Positions 1 through 11,191 are shown, numbered from the stretch's first letter. The stretch: DNA of 64,000 bases from Siphonodentalium dalli (GCA_032622095.1 CP136062.1:137350351-137414350); one strand, 5' to 3'. Notes: a model not told the origin generated them from the letters alone. Numbers and translations: made by a program.

Positions 1-82
1 AACTCAAAACTATCACCAAGTATTCATAGTAATAATTTTGATGCCCATGAAAAACATAAGATTCCCTAGCACTAAACCTACA

Positions 83-301
83 AAATAAGTCTGGCACTGA
101 AAGAGTTAAAGAATATAGGAAAACATTAAAATTGTAAAAAAAAAATTAAAAAAAGGATAACAAATGATGAAAAATTGTTAGGCCAATGCATTCTCTTATA
201 TATGCGAGGCGACCTATGATCGACTCGCATATATAAGAGAATGCATTGGTACAGGGTATATGGGTTGATACAAAGATCGGACCTGGCACTGAAAGGGTTA
301 A
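83..301. mobile_element. Chimeric TTAA-type MITE remnant with internal hairpin
   Basis: The right end reads GGCACTGAAAGGGTTAA at 285-301, the same terminus as the complete element at 9352-9566. A second, same-orientation copy of that terminus (GGCACTGAAAGAGTTAA) lies near 90-110, so two right ends bracket the segment instead of a left and a right end. Between them, at 181-250, is an almost perfect hairpin whose arms contain CCAATGCATTCTCTTATATA. TTAA flanks and CCCTTT-type termini are the known signature of piggyBac-like elements; no transposase is present. The arrangement looks like a recombinant of two MITE families. Confidence 0.6.
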
Positions 302-310
302 GGATTCCCA

Positions 311-411
311 TTCATTGGTGCATGGGAAATGTTTCTATTCATTGGTGCATGGGAAATGTTTCTATTCATTGGTGCATGGGAAATGTTTCTATTCATTGGT
401 GGGATATGTTC
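311..411. repeat. 27-bp minisatellite, three full copies plus a partial
   Basis: The unit TTCATTGGTGCATGGGAAAT plus seven bases starts at 311, 338 and 365, with a partial fourth at 392. 27 is a multiple of three, so one frame stays open and encodes a repeated SLVHGKCFY peptide. Nothing else suggests a gene. The repeat is followed at 411 by CAGATAATAAGTTCAACAAA, which recurs in the elements near 22.6 kb and 56.5 kb. Confidence 0.8.
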
Positions 412-1009
412 AGATAATAAGTTCAACAAAACGACGGTTCGTTGATGTTAGTATATTTGAACATTTCCTAAAGTAAATTCTTGTCAGTGATTTGGGTAGT
501 TGGTAAATAGATGGTTATGGGTATTAGTAAGACACTACATACCTGGTATAGGTATAGGTATACGTGTATGCAATAGAATAGAATTCGGAACAGATCTTGG
601 CGCTTGAGAAGTAATTAATAAATGGCATGTTGACTATCATTACATTGAAACGAAAACATCCACGCTTCTCGGATTTACACGAAAACGTTTCAAGTACCCC
701 GCGTGTTGTTTCAAAACAAACTGGTGTTACAACTTATTTTATTCTGGGGAGTGGATAGATCTGTTGATACAACTTCTGCTAATCTTCTTCAATCTCTTAT
801 GCAAATAAAATATGTTTCGAATGACATATCCAGCATATATAGATGGGTGCATCGCCTTACTGAAATTAACCCACATGTTCAGGAGCACTAAAACTTGAAT
901 CAAAGTGAGATGGCCATTCGAAAATTAAGTTATATAGAGACAGCATGATAAACCTCGGTTTGATGTCCTTAAAATATCACCCATTCAGAGGTGATATGAT
1001 AGAGACATA
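412..1009. other. No gene recognised
   Basis: Apart from the short CAGATAATAAGTTCAACAAA match at its left edge, this is A+T-rich sequence with only short open frames. None has a recognisable domain or convincing splice sites. Confidence 0.5.
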
Positions 1010-1300
1010 AACAAATATCGAAATGAGGTATACAACGGGGATCAAATTAAACTGTTCCAGAGGGCGGAGTACACGAGAACAAGAAATATTATATTGGCAT
1101 ATGCGAGATAATCGAAGGATATCGGGATGTTCTTCTTCTGAAACAGAGTTATTTCCAGATGGAATGCCCTGCCTGACTCTATTGTGCAATCGAAAACGTT
1201 AGTTGAATTCAAAGCTCTATATCGACAATCACTTCCGCTCAATGATACGAATATGACACGGAAGGAATGGATTGCCCTGAAGTATAACAACTTTAGATAA
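1010..1300 (+). pseudogene. Non-LTR retrotransposon remnant, 3' end of ORF2
   Basis: One plus frame reads NRVISRWNALPDSIVQSKTL followed by VEFKALYRQ, ending at a TAA at 1298. This matches the conserved C-terminal pattern of many LINE reverse-transcriptase proteins (N-R-V-x-x-x-W-N-x-L-P-D, then F-K-x-x-L). A TGA stop lies directly before the N-R-V motif and the upstream part is in another frame, so it is a dead fragment. The family cannot be assigned from so short a piece. Confidence 0.6.
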
Positions 1301-2569
1301 AATAGGGAACTAAGAGTCATTCGACTCGTTCTGTGTATTTTGATGTTATGATATGTTATGCTATACTAAATGCAACGTAATACACATACCACGAAATCAA
1401 CCACACCTCTGAATGATATGCTCCATATATATCAGTAGATCAGTGCCATGCCTTGGTTATTTAAGGCCTGTGGCCTAAACGCTACATATAATATGCACTA
1501 AATGCTTGAGATTTAAATTTGATGCCAGGAATGTCAAACTCTGAGATATACTAACAGTTTCAGCAATGACATTTCTAACAAACCAGATTCGTCTTTCAAC
1601 CATATCCCTTCTGTAAAAGATCGTGTTCGTTCTGCAGCGTACGTAGAATATGGAAAATAAGGCATATTTGAAAGCAAATTCAAAGAAATATCAATCAAAT
1701 AACGGCACATCTGAATAGTTAACCGCCTCCCATTTCACTGCTAGGATATACTCTATTTTGGGTGTCTTAGGAATATAAAATGCGGCCAAAGGTTATAAGA
1801 AGTAGAACAAATATTCAACTGGCATGTTCAACTGTTAGACGCATACTGACAGTTTCACCAGTGGCTTCTCTAACTTAGTAGAAATTTAACCGGGATTGGG
1901 TGTCAGACATAACACCCCAACCATGGTCACCACGTCCTGTGGTCAGATACGGCATGCATCGTGTAGTGTGTAAAATGAAGCACATATGTGCACGTGACAA
2001 TTCGATGCAGAACAGGATGGTATGGAGTATTTAGAAATAAATATTTATCATATGACTCAATCATTATTTACGTTGGAATCTATGTCATAAATCAATTTCA
2101 TATCAATTACTAATTCATATCACCTTCCGATAATTTGATTGGTTTGTTGACAAAAAGTTTGTTGATTGGTTGAATGGCAGCCGGGGGCCGAGCCGCATCT
2201 CTGACTAAATGCAAGTCAAATTCGTGCGCGTCAAATACACGAATCAACGCGATGCCGAAATTCTCGCAATTATAATCTTGAAATATATAGTTTTGGACAT
2301 TGTTATACGATAAATAGAATATGTAATTCATATTTATCTAATAAACATACGATATAATGTCACAAACTGAGAACAGAATAGCGCACTATATCTTCGGGTG
2401 CATATTATTCCTGCTAGTTCACCAGGTGTAATTGGGCTTCCGGTGCAATGAAGTGACGTCATATTAACCTTTTGCTGCCGATGTCATATAGCTATTTAGT
2501 GATTTGTGTGCGTTTTGGACATCATAATCAATTTATAGGTGTCATATAATAAATAGAATATGTAATTCG
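1301..2569. other. No gene recognised; short direct repeat
   Basis: No coding or RNA gene was seen. The string TAAATAGAATATGTAATTC occurs at 2311 and again at 2551, and the second copy abuts the hairpin at 2570. Short open frames here have no recognisable domain. Confidence 0.5.
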
Positions 2570-2688
2570 TGTCTCTCTCATATGATATTTATGAAACTCG
2601 TCACGAATTTTCAGTTTTCTCTCGCCGGAGGCTCGAGAAAACTGAAAATTCTTAGACTCATTTCATAAATATCATATGAGAGAAACAC
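2570..2688. repeat. Long near-perfect hairpin, MITE-like
   Basis: The left arm TCTCATATGATATTTATGAAA and the stretch AATTTTCAGTTTTCTC are matched in reverse complement by AACTGAAAATT and TTTCATAAATATCATATGAGA. The arms are over 50 bp with a few mismatches, around a G+C-rich loop (CGCCGGAGGCTCG). A foldback of this size is typical of a very short non-autonomous DNA transposon. No target-site duplication was identified. Confidence 0.75.
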
Positions 2689-2920
2689 TCATTTCCAGGG
2701 GTCAAAATACATTTCATTTTGCAAGAATCAAGTTAGTCATAAAGCACTGAAAATGGAAAAGTTTTGCGAGAATTACGAGAATCATTACGAGAATCGATTC
2801 GGTGATTCTCATCAAATGTTAAGGCCTGCATTTCATATCCTCTATTTCTCTACCAACGTGTTTCTGAATGCTGAATGCTTTAATTGTCAACGCTACAATT
2901 TAATGCAGAACATGGATATA

Positions 2921-3300
2921 TACATATGTGACCCGCCATATCAAATCCAGTCGTAAGTCGGGATTTTTTTACCCTGTGCCAATGCATTCTCTTATATATG
3001 CGAGTCGATTTTTAGGACATAAAATAAAAAAACATCCATTGCCCTGCAGGGAGCCCCACACATATATAGAAGCATATAGAAGAGTGTCGTCTGCTCATGT
3101 TTGTCTGGGGCTCTGTATGGGTGAAATTATAAAATTGTTAAAGAATACAAGAAAAAATTATTAAAATTGTTAGGCCAATGCATTCTCTTATATATGCGAG
3201 GCGACCTATGGTCGACTCGCATATATAATAGAATGCATTGGCACAGGGTAAAAACAAACCGGACTTACGACTGGATTTGATATGGCGTGTCACATATATA
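2921..3300. mobile_element. Non-autonomous element with about 80-bp terminal inverted repeats
   Basis: The left end (CGCCATATCAAATCCAGTCG at about 2934, then TACCCTGTGCC and CCAATGCATTCTC) is repeated in reverse complement at the right end (CGACTGGATTTGATATGGCG, ending near 3289). The interior holds the same 70-bp hairpin (3172-3244) found in the TTAA-flanked MITEs, but the outer ends are unrelated to the CCCTTT termini. The left hairpin is only half present. Edges were set where the inverted match fades. Confidence 0.7.
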
Positions 3301-3527
3301 CAATGGGGTCACTTTAATCGTCGTCGTCTCCTATTTGATCTCACATGCCTAATAAATGTGGCAAGGAGCTCGAGCTAGATACATGTGTCACTTGAGCAAA
3401 ATATACATGCGACTTGTTGTTGTTTGCATTGCTGGCACTGCTGGGTATTACTCCCAGAGATTTTGAGGCATTCAGGACGGGATGTAATTAGAAGATGGAA
3501 TGTGCCAGAAGAGGCTTAAGCTTATAT

Positions 3528-4425
3528 CACCCCTGGATAAGTGGTCCTGCTAATTTAATATGATGCTGGTGGGTCCCGAATAGCTATGATGCTGGTGGGG
3601 GAATGATACTGTTAAAAAGATATACCGCTTTTTCTGTTGTTTTCATTTTCTAGATGTTTGGCTGATCCCAGCGATTTGAGAAAAAGCCAGCGTCTGTGTA
3701 ACAATTCACGAACATTTATCTTAACCCTTTACCCAACAGAACGGCCCTGTGTCAATGCATTCTCTTATATATGCGTCGACTCGCATATTTAAGAGAATGC
3801 ATTGGCACATGGCATAACTGTAACCATCACAATGTGATCAATGAGCCGGTTCCAATGATATCCATATGTGTATGGTTTTATTGAGACAGACCCAAGATAA
3901 TTTAGGCTGTTGCAGCTTTATTTGGCCGTTTTTGGCCGGTTTGTTGGGTAAAGGGTTAAAGTGATGTGAAACAATCCGGAAGTGTGATCAAATTGAAATG
4001 GAGAATAATCTTGCTCAAATTGTTATTTTTACAAATGTTAATCCAAATTGACAATGCACACCATCATTCATATATATCAATTAAATGCAGTGACTCGATG
4101 ACAAAATTGTTTTCATTTTGTTTATCGCCGATAGTTGCGTTCCGAATCGAGAAGACAATATTTACAATTGTGCGTATTTCAGACAATGTTTTCTATGAGT
4201 GGTATGGTCGATTTGCTTGTGAGATTTTCGGCAATGTTAATAGAATGCCACATTATTTCAGTTGGCATATGACTGAATACTAACTGATCATTTCCATGCA
4301 CCTGAACGAGTCCATAATATGTCTTTAAACTATATAAATCATGCTGCTGTAATAACAGCATTATAGCTATTCAGCAGGAAACACCAACATCATATCAATT
4401 TAGCAGGATCATTTAACCAGGAGTG
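3528..4425. mobile_element. Long-TIR non-autonomous DNA transposon, disrupted by a nested MITE
   Basis: The left terminus CACCCCTGGATAAGTGGTCC is mirrored at the right by a sequence ending AACCAGGAGTG, and the inverted similarity continues inward for about 100 bp (GATGCTGGTG, then TAGCTATGATGCTG, then CTGTTA). Both sides are flanked by TATAT, which may be the target-site duplication. The interior motif GGCTGATCCCAGCGATTTGAG recurs near 5280 and 26250. A TTAA MITE at 3721-3959 has inserted into it. No coding capacity was seen. Confidence 0.65.
3721..3959. mobile_element. piggyBac-like MITE (CCCTTTACCCAACAG family), deleted form
   Basis: It starts TTAACCCTTTACCCAACAG and ends TGTTGGGTAAAGGGTTAA: perfect inverted ends with TTAA on both sides, the target preference of piggyBac. 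At 239 bp it is about half the length of relatives at 61674 and 32974. It keeps one shortened hairpin (3752-3808) and the shared right half (ATCACAATGTGATCAATGAG onward). It lies inside another transposon, so it is the younger insertion. Confidence 0.85.
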
Positions 4426-5257
4426 TATATCTTGTAACCATTCGCCATACATGTACATGTGTTTGTCGGCGATATATTTACGACTGTCATATCGGATTGT
4501 ATAGAGTCTAAGCGTCTCAGAATCAAAACAAGTTGGTCACACATCGGTATATCACATAATTTTTTCTATATTTGAAAAGGAGAAAATAATCGATTCCAAT
4601 CTTCTGAGATTTGCCCACAATCTAACAACCGAAACTCTACAAAAACACATTGGTATCAGCGTCGCTCGATTCCCATCATTTTGTCGTCAGAGAAATCCAC
4701 AAAAGAAACATACGGATGTTTATAAAGTCAACACACATCACGGAGGATGGCATGCTAGTCAATAAGTCGTTACTCTCTCGTGTGTGCTGCTCTGTGGATC
4801 TTCATACCACTTAATTCTAGCCAGTGTTCGGATTCGGCGGATAGACCACTCTAAATTTCGACTAGAAATGTATGTGTCCCCTTCAGGTTTGGGTCTTTGA
4901 GTTTTTTCGTCGTTTCAATTACCAAGCCATGTCAAGACGTTTGTCAGCTTTCTTGACGAAAGTAAGACTACGCAGAAAGTTAATTTTATAAGAAATTATT
5001 TTCCAATGCTATCCAGTATAGGCACATTGCAAACTTATTCTGATTACTTGGAGTCATCGCTGAACCGGGCCATTCATTATTTCACCGACTTAGTCACTGT
5101 GATCCATTTTAGTTTAAACATATTTATTAAAGGAAGGATGTACCAAAATTCAGCCATTATGGGAGCCATCCTGGCCAATCTCCTATTAATCTCAACATAA
5201 GTTATCCAATAAAAGAATAATATGAGTCAAGAATTAGAGTTAATGTCATTTTTTTCT
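4426..5257. other. No gene recognised
   Basis: This is A+T-rich sequence with short open frames only. No domain, RNA gene or strong repeat structure was found. Confidence 0.5.
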
Positions 5258-6777
5258 AAAGTTGTCATTTTCGCGGTGTTTGGCTAATCCGAGCGATTTG
5301 AGAAAAACAGTTTGTGTATGAAACATTCAAGAACATATATATTTAAAAAATATATAATAATGCTTGCGCTGGTGTTTCTAAGGGTGCATTTACATTGCTA
5401 TAGAACTGCACACAGATCTACACGCAGACTAGTGTAAACGGGTTGATATAGAAATGCACACAGAAAGAAAACGGTATTAGTTCGTGTGAGCAAAAATCGT
5501 GTCCGATATACGTCACGGTCAACGCCGAAGCACTGCGACAGGCAAATCTGTTTTGATTAATTGTTCCTCGGGCTTGGCGAATGTGTTTTAGTTTTCGTTG
5601 TCATTTCAACCTGTGTATTTCGAATATTGAACACGGACAGGGACGTGGCAACTTTGGTCAAAATTTTCAACAGTTGGAAATTTCATACCTGACACGACAT
5701 TAGCTGTAATTTCCAAACCAACAATAGGTTGAAAATGATCTTGTAGTTTGATTTTCAAACATTTTATTGTTTTCGGACCAATATTTGCATAATCTCCTAC
5801 TTTTTATAAAAATTTGGGCTGGAATGGCCATCAACTGGAAATTTTCCAACCTTATCATGGGGGCGGGTGTCAGGTTGGAAATTTCAGACACTTGGAAAGA
5901 TTGTGTCCCGATCCTTCCCCGTGGCCAGTCAAAAACTGCTAGTTAATTTAATAAAACAATATTGTCCTACATTTGGTCAACATTGTCATTGGAATTGTCA
6001 TCATTGGAAATTTTACTACATTTGGTCAAATAAAGGGTGTTGTAGGGTGGATACCCATTCCATACATATCCAAAATGGCCACCGCCCAGATGGTGTCAAA
6101 CAGGAAACCTATATATATATAGTTGATCACCTGAAATCCTAAATATTGGTGGAATCTCCATCTAAAGCTATATGTGTGCTCTCTAGCCTCTATTTGTGTA
6201 TACTGTTGTTTATTGTGTATTCCTATGCGATTTTCATTCTTTCTTCGAACCATTATCAAGTGGTATAAGGATACACTTTAAATACATGCGGCACATACCA
6301 AATCGCTGTTGTCTGCTGATGGTAGATCCATTTTTATGTCTGGCCTAAACTGAAACGACTCGTAGTGAATTGTCAATTACCAGAGTACTGATCAGCGCGC
6401 GTTCACTATTAGTAATCATATTGTGATCACAGTAATGCGCGACACGTGACTTCATACATATCTGTGTACAGTTCTGTATCAGTGCAAATGCACCCTAAAA
6501 CGGCGCGAATAACCATCTTGATTATAGTCGATTTTCAACAACTAATACAACCAGTATTAAAAATATTTCGCAGTAAATATGTTTTTGAATGTTTGTTACG
6601 GATAATGACTTTTCTTGTATATGTTCATACTATCGGAAGACTGTGAAAAAGACAAATTGAAAAAATATAACGGTATTTTTTTTAACAGCATCAGTTTGTC
6701 CTAACATCATCATAGCAATTCAGCAGGAACCAGACGCATCATATATAGCACACCACAGGACCACTTGACCAGGGGTG
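5258..6777. repeat. Composite of dispersed repeat fragments
   Basis: Bases 5268-5350 match the interior of the long-TIR family at 3528 (TGTTTGGCTAATCCGAGCGA). Bases 6665-6777 match its right end, closing with TTGACCAGGGGTG. Between them, 5620-6075 is rich in the TTGGAAATTTC motif also found near 42.1, 46.4 and 62.6-62.9 kb. Bases 6390-6492 are a copy of the segment at 32165-32272. This may be one old element broken by later insertions; no protein is encoded. Confidence 0.5.
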
Positions 6778-7554
6778 GTTATGCGTTGATTCAGCTGGAG
6801 GTTAAGAGTTGACTCATAATCAGATACGAGTTGACTTTTTTCGAGCTGGTCAGGGTACGAAATGACTTAGACCGGCTATATGTAATCCACATTGTTTATC
6901 ATATGTCTCTTTCTATATATGGACTCTGCAGTGCCTTATACCATAAAACATAATTATAGTAATGTGTTCGTTCATTTGAAATTTACCAATTCTGTAAAAC
7001 AAAATCTGTGTTTTATATAATAAGTATTCGACCGAAGTTCTACCAGTGTATTTCTTTCATTGTTGGTTGGATTCAGCATATGTCGATAACATTACATCAT
7101 GTATCGACGAGAAATAATTTATGATATTTTCGGCGAGTCATCCATTTATTGGAATTCATTTAATAAAATAAGAAACTCTTTGCATTTTTGGGAGAATGAT
7201 GGACCTGGTTGATCCATCGTTTGAAGTCGAAATTGTACTCGATTTGCCTTGTCTGGCGATTTACAAGAAGTCGCATACACTATTAAATTATCCATATTTT
7301 TAGTAATCGACACATTCTGCGCGGCTCAAATCACAGAATTTGCCATTTAAATGTAATAGTCCCTGGTCACGCGAAATGAGTTACAAGCGCTGTTTATACT
7401 TTTAGCTAAATAATATATATACATTATATATATGCAACAACGTCATTCATATTCTAGTTTTTCGTTGTGTATGTTTAAATACTTCTCTATATAGCACTCT
7501 TGTGTGAATGTATTGTTTCTGAATTTGTAACAGTGATGCATCTGTTTATTTCAG
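6778..7554. other. No exon recognised upstream of the Ig exon
   Basis: If the downstream gene model is right, this is intron or 5' flank. It ends in the splice acceptor CTGTTTATTTCAG at 7542-7554. No signal-peptide exon was found here. Confidence 0.45.
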
Positions 7555-7890
7555 AACACCCAACAAAGCCAAATATAAACTATGGGGTTCTTGTCATCGA
7601 TATGAATCAAAGTGTGAGCTTGGATTGTGTTGGTAAAACGGATGCAAATTCCGGAACTCTACAATGGTACTTCAAACTGTGGAATACAGATGCATTCCGA
7701 TTGGTCGAAAATAGCGGCCATGTCACTGTGATAGAACGAGATGGTTGTTCAAAAACACTTAGGCGGCCAGTGAATATCACCATGATACCAGAACTGAACA
7801 ACGTAGTTTATCGGTGTGCGCTGACAGACTATTATCGGTCTATTGATAATATTCACAGTTTCTACGATGACGTCATCATAAAATCTCCCG
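7555..7890 (+). CDS. Ig-domain exon of a cell-surface or secreted protein
   Basis: This internal exon encodes one immunoglobulin-like domain, a fold used for extracellular recognition and adhesion. Landmarks: first Ig cysteine in VSLDC, the core tryptophan in LQWYFK, and the second cysteine in VVYRCALTD; an extra cysteine lies in RDGCSK. The exon is bounded by an acceptor (TTTATTTCAG, ending 7554) and a donor (GTGAGT at 7891). Its 336 bp are a multiple of three and both junctions are phase 1, the class typical of shuffled Ig exons. It lacks its own start codon and signal peptide. Candidate partner exons of the same phase lie at 14226 and 23685, but joining them is inference. The exact Ig subtype is unknown. 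Confidence 0.7.
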
Positions 7891-8149
7891 GTGAGTAGAG
7901 TTATAGAATAAAGGGACGAAAATGGAGGCAAATATATCGCGCATGCGCATGCCAATTTCAATATTCTTCTGTTTGTCGATATTTCCAAAGATATATATAA
8001 GCAAGCCATTAGACTTATCTGGGATACTGCAAAAACTGCCATCGGACAGATTTGTTTTTAAAGGTACTCAATCCGATCAGACGGTCCCCGTATCATCAAT
8101 ATATAACAACAACAACATTTCTTCAATCAGAATCGATTAATTGCAACTA

Positions 8150-8510
8150 AATAATGCTAACCACTGTCAACTATGGTATAAAATGTCCCAAAAGGTGTCG
8201 TATTTATCAACGTTTTGTTCAACTAAATATGGCCGTATTATCACTTGAGTATCACGAAATTTGGCCGTACTACCACTTGATTTTCGAGTTTTCCATCTTC
8301 ATGTGCAAATTTATCCGAGACCGTCCGTTTGACGACGTGTTACTGGGCCACAAATAATTGAACATCTCGTAAAATAACTTAAAAAATCGATATCTGATCA
8401 AGCTGAGCTTTGATGTGTGGCTTCCTCAAATCGAATCAAATATTTTTTACCCCCGAAGCCAAAGAAATAGTAATTTAGGAGCGTTAATTCGGAAAATGCA
8501 CCTTTAAGGA
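8150..8510. repeat. Dispersed repeat, copy 1 (relative at 59700)
   Basis: It shares a collinear series of blocks with 59700-60045: AACCACTGTCAACTATGGTA, TTTTGTTCAAC, GGCCGTA, CCACTTGATTTT, GAGACCGTC, ATCGATATCTGATCA, GAGCTTTGAT and GCGTTAATTCGGA. Identity is moderate (about 70% by eye) and both copies are in the same orientation. It does not look protein-coding. Confidence 0.65.
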
Positions 8511-8644
8511 GATTTTGGCGTTCAAATTTCACAACCTCGAAAAAATGGTCACGGCAGTCACTTGAACACTTGTATCTTCCCAACGGTCATTTACACGGGA
8601 GCGTGATTCACAATGAGCTAACAATCTATTATATATTTTGGAAG

Positions 8645-9262
8645 ATCTGTGTGTCTGTGTGTGTGTCTGTGTGTGTGTCTGTGTGTGTGTCTGTGTGTGT
8701 GTTCGCGATGAACTCGAAAACGTCCCACCCGATTTCGATGAAACTTGGTATGTGGTGGTATGTTCGGCCGGGGACGAACATAGGCATATTAATTTGTCCG
8801 TGCGACGTCACCTTGACCTTGAAATCGGGTCATTTCAAGGTCAAACGCCCGAATATCACGGGATTTCGATGAAACTTGGTATGTGGGGGTACTTTCTTAT
8901 GGCGAGTCTCATAAGCATATTCATTTGCCCGTGCGACGTGACCTTGACCTTGAAATCGGGTAACTTCAAGGTCAAATCGCCAATTTTGATGGGATTTCGA
9001 CGAAATTTGATACGTGGGGTTAGTTTTGTCCACTGATTGTTTTGGACGGGTCCAATCGTGACCCCGACCAGTCATTGACCTTCAAAATGATCAATTCAAG
9101 GTCAAATCGGGTAAAACCGGATGGATTTCGACGGGCACGTTTGTCGGGTACTTTTGTCCGGGCAGTGTTTTTGGACTGGTCAAATCGTGACCCCACTTGA
9201 CCTTGACCTTCAAAATGGACAATTCAAGGTCAAAGCCCGGACGAAGTCGGGTCACCTTCTAG
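8645..9262. repeat. TGTC microsatellite plus about 120-bp tandem units rich in AGGTCA sites
   Basis: A TGTGTGTC microsatellite (about 8645-8703) leads into roughly four diverged units of about 120 bp. Each begins near GATTTCGATGAAACTTGGTA and contains paired TGACCTTGA and TCAAGGTCA strings (for example near 8812, 8835, 8940, 8965, 9095, 9200 and 9222). TCAAGGTCA is the known extended half-site of monomer-binding nuclear receptors such as ERR and NR5A. One frame stays open for over 100 codons, but the repeat structure explains this better than a gene does. Confidence 0.7.
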
Positions 9263-9351
9263 TTTAATATATAGCTCATGCGCTATATTTTTGGTTGAGA
9301 TATTTATACATATAAAGAAAACGATGAGTATTCATTTCGACCTGAGACACT

Positions 9352-9566
9352 TTAACCCTTTCAGTGCCAAGTCCGATTTTTGTATCAACCCATATTTCCT
9401 TGATCATTTTTCAAATTTATTGATTATAATAATGTGATACATTGATGGAAAGAGCTCTAAGAGCTCTTTCCATCAATGTATCACATTATTATAATAAATA
9501 AATTTGAAAAATGATCAAGGAAATATGGGTTGATACAAAAATCGGACCTGGCACTGAAAGGGTTAA
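9352..9566. mobile_element. piggyBac-like foldback MITE (CCCTTTCAGTGCCA family)
   Basis: The whole 215 bp is one palindrome: TTAACCCTTTCAGTGCCA at the left and TGGCACTGAAAGGGTTAA at the right. The arms match almost without interruption to the centre (GAGCTCTAAGAGCTC). TTAA flanks both sides. There is no coding capacity. This is the cleanest copy of the family whose right end is also seen at 285-301. Confidence 0.9.
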
Positions 9567-10436
9567 TGGCTTCCATTTTCGAGCAAATTATGACGTATGT
9601 TCCGGGCCCTGGAATCAAGATGAAAGGACGACGCCTAGTGATTTGAAACGTGTATGGGGATTCCATATGTACCCCCGACGTGTCTAATAGCCAAATCATG
9701 CCATACTACCATTGAAGCGACACGTACTCTTCAGACCACATATTGGACATACACTGTTCATGGTAAATTCGCTGTTTTGTCATGTTGCGGCGATCAATAT
9801 AAATACATGACATACTTGTATGCAGTATTTATTACACACCAGTTGTTATTTTCTAATGAAAATTTAACCGCTAAAACAATAAGGATTTAATCTCGTATCG
9901 TGTTGATTAGATGACTAACTATCAGCGAAACCAAACAGTAACTATTGTTTGATTACCAAAGAATGTTGACTGCTTGTGGGTAATAAATACAGAAAGACGT
10001 TTGAAGCATGTGCACTTTCCTACACTCGTTTGTTATGTCGTAAATTGCAACTCGAGCCTGGTGGCAACCATTCCACTCGACCCTGGTGGCTCGCGTTGTA
10101 ACATTGCTCAACAGCAAACTCGTGCGATAACGTTCACAACAACTTGCCACAGTCACATAAATGTATCATCTGTTTTCAACTGATACACACGCTATTTATT
10201 CATACCATATGAAAACTAATACTAAACGACCTTAATGCTCCACGCTGAAAATGAGGGACCCTTGTTTTATTCTAAGCGGACATCGAACACTGTTTGATAA
10301 CCTCGGAAACAATTATATTCATCAGTTCAATAAGCCTTTCAATGACTAATTTAATTGCTGGTCTTCTTTCGTCCGACGAAAGGGACATAACGAAGATTAT
10401 ACGGTTTAATTCTTTCTGAAAATTTGCGAAAACTCT
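9567..10436. other. No gene recognised
   Basis: Short open frames only. A small local duplication of CCTGGTGGC occurs at about 10057-10090. If the Ig-gene model is right, this lies in its first large intron. Confidence 0.45.
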
Positions 10437-10616
10437 GTGCCAATGCATTCTCTTATATGTGTGAGTCTGCTATACTCACAGTGAGCCTCTCGGCCTAACA
10501 ATATTACGCATGGTAAGTCAGTGCATTAATTCTCTTATATGTGCGTATGGGACATATCTAACATAATGCTTTAATGCTGCACCAGCGCATATCCCGCATC
10601 AACATCATGAAAGGTC
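10437..10616 (-). mobile_element. Degraded TTAA-type MITE, reverse orientation
   Basis: It contains GCCAATGCATTCTCTTATAT and, at its right, TTTAATGCTGCACCAGCGCA, the reverse complement of the left part of the element at 10931. The CCCTTT terminus has decayed to ATCATGAAAGG. It appears to be an old, reversed relative of the 10931 and 28445 elements. Confidence 0.5.
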
Positions 10617-10930
10617 ATTAAACCTCATTAAAGATCAACGCCGATTTAATCCCAAATTAACCAAACTACCAGGCAAAATACAAAAGAAGAAGAAAACTAC
10701 CTGCCACCACCATCTTGTATGGCACATTATGCGTCTCGAAAATCAACAAAAGCATGATCAGTTTCACGCTCAAGACGAGTACAAAGGTTCATAGTTAAGA
10801 TCGCTCTTTATAATCGTGAACGCTTTTTATCATGACGACCAATAAGGCCAATATAAAAAAAATGCTAGATTTGCATCCCCTCCCGACCCTTTTTGTTTGC
10901 ATATCTTTTATGCATTTTTTTTCTCATGCC
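10617..10930. other. No gene recognised
   Basis: A+T-rich spacer between two MITE copies, with no supported feature. Confidence 0.5.
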
Positions 10931-11191
10931 TTAACCCTTTCGTGGCGAGAGCTGCGCTGGTGCAGCATTAAATACCATGTATCAGTGCATGCTCTTATAT
11001 ACGAGTCCCCCATAGGGAGCTTCGCATATATAAGAGAATGCAATGGCTTACAAGATCAAGGTAACTATTGTTAGGCCAATGCATTCTCTTATTTATGCGA
11101 GGCGCCATATGGTCGACACGCATATACAAGAGAACGCACTGGCACAGGGTTTTCGCAAAATATCAGGAAGCTCCAGTTATGAAAGGGTAGG
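10931..11191. mobile_element. piggyBac-like MITE (CCCTTTCRTG family)
   Basis: It begins TTAACCCTTTCGTGGCGAG. The right end (GGAAGCTCCAGTTATGAAAGG) is recognisable, but its terminal TTAA has mutated to GTAG. It carries two internal hairpins (about 10981-11046 and 11070-11149) of the shared CCAATGCATTCTC type. The best relative is 28445-28704, which retains both TTAA sites. Confidence 0.75.

Noticed and set aside
8638-9036. 132-codon open frame in the TGTC repeat region
   Set aside because: It begins in a microsatellite and runs through tandem repeat units. The encoded repeats follow the DNA period and have no domain.
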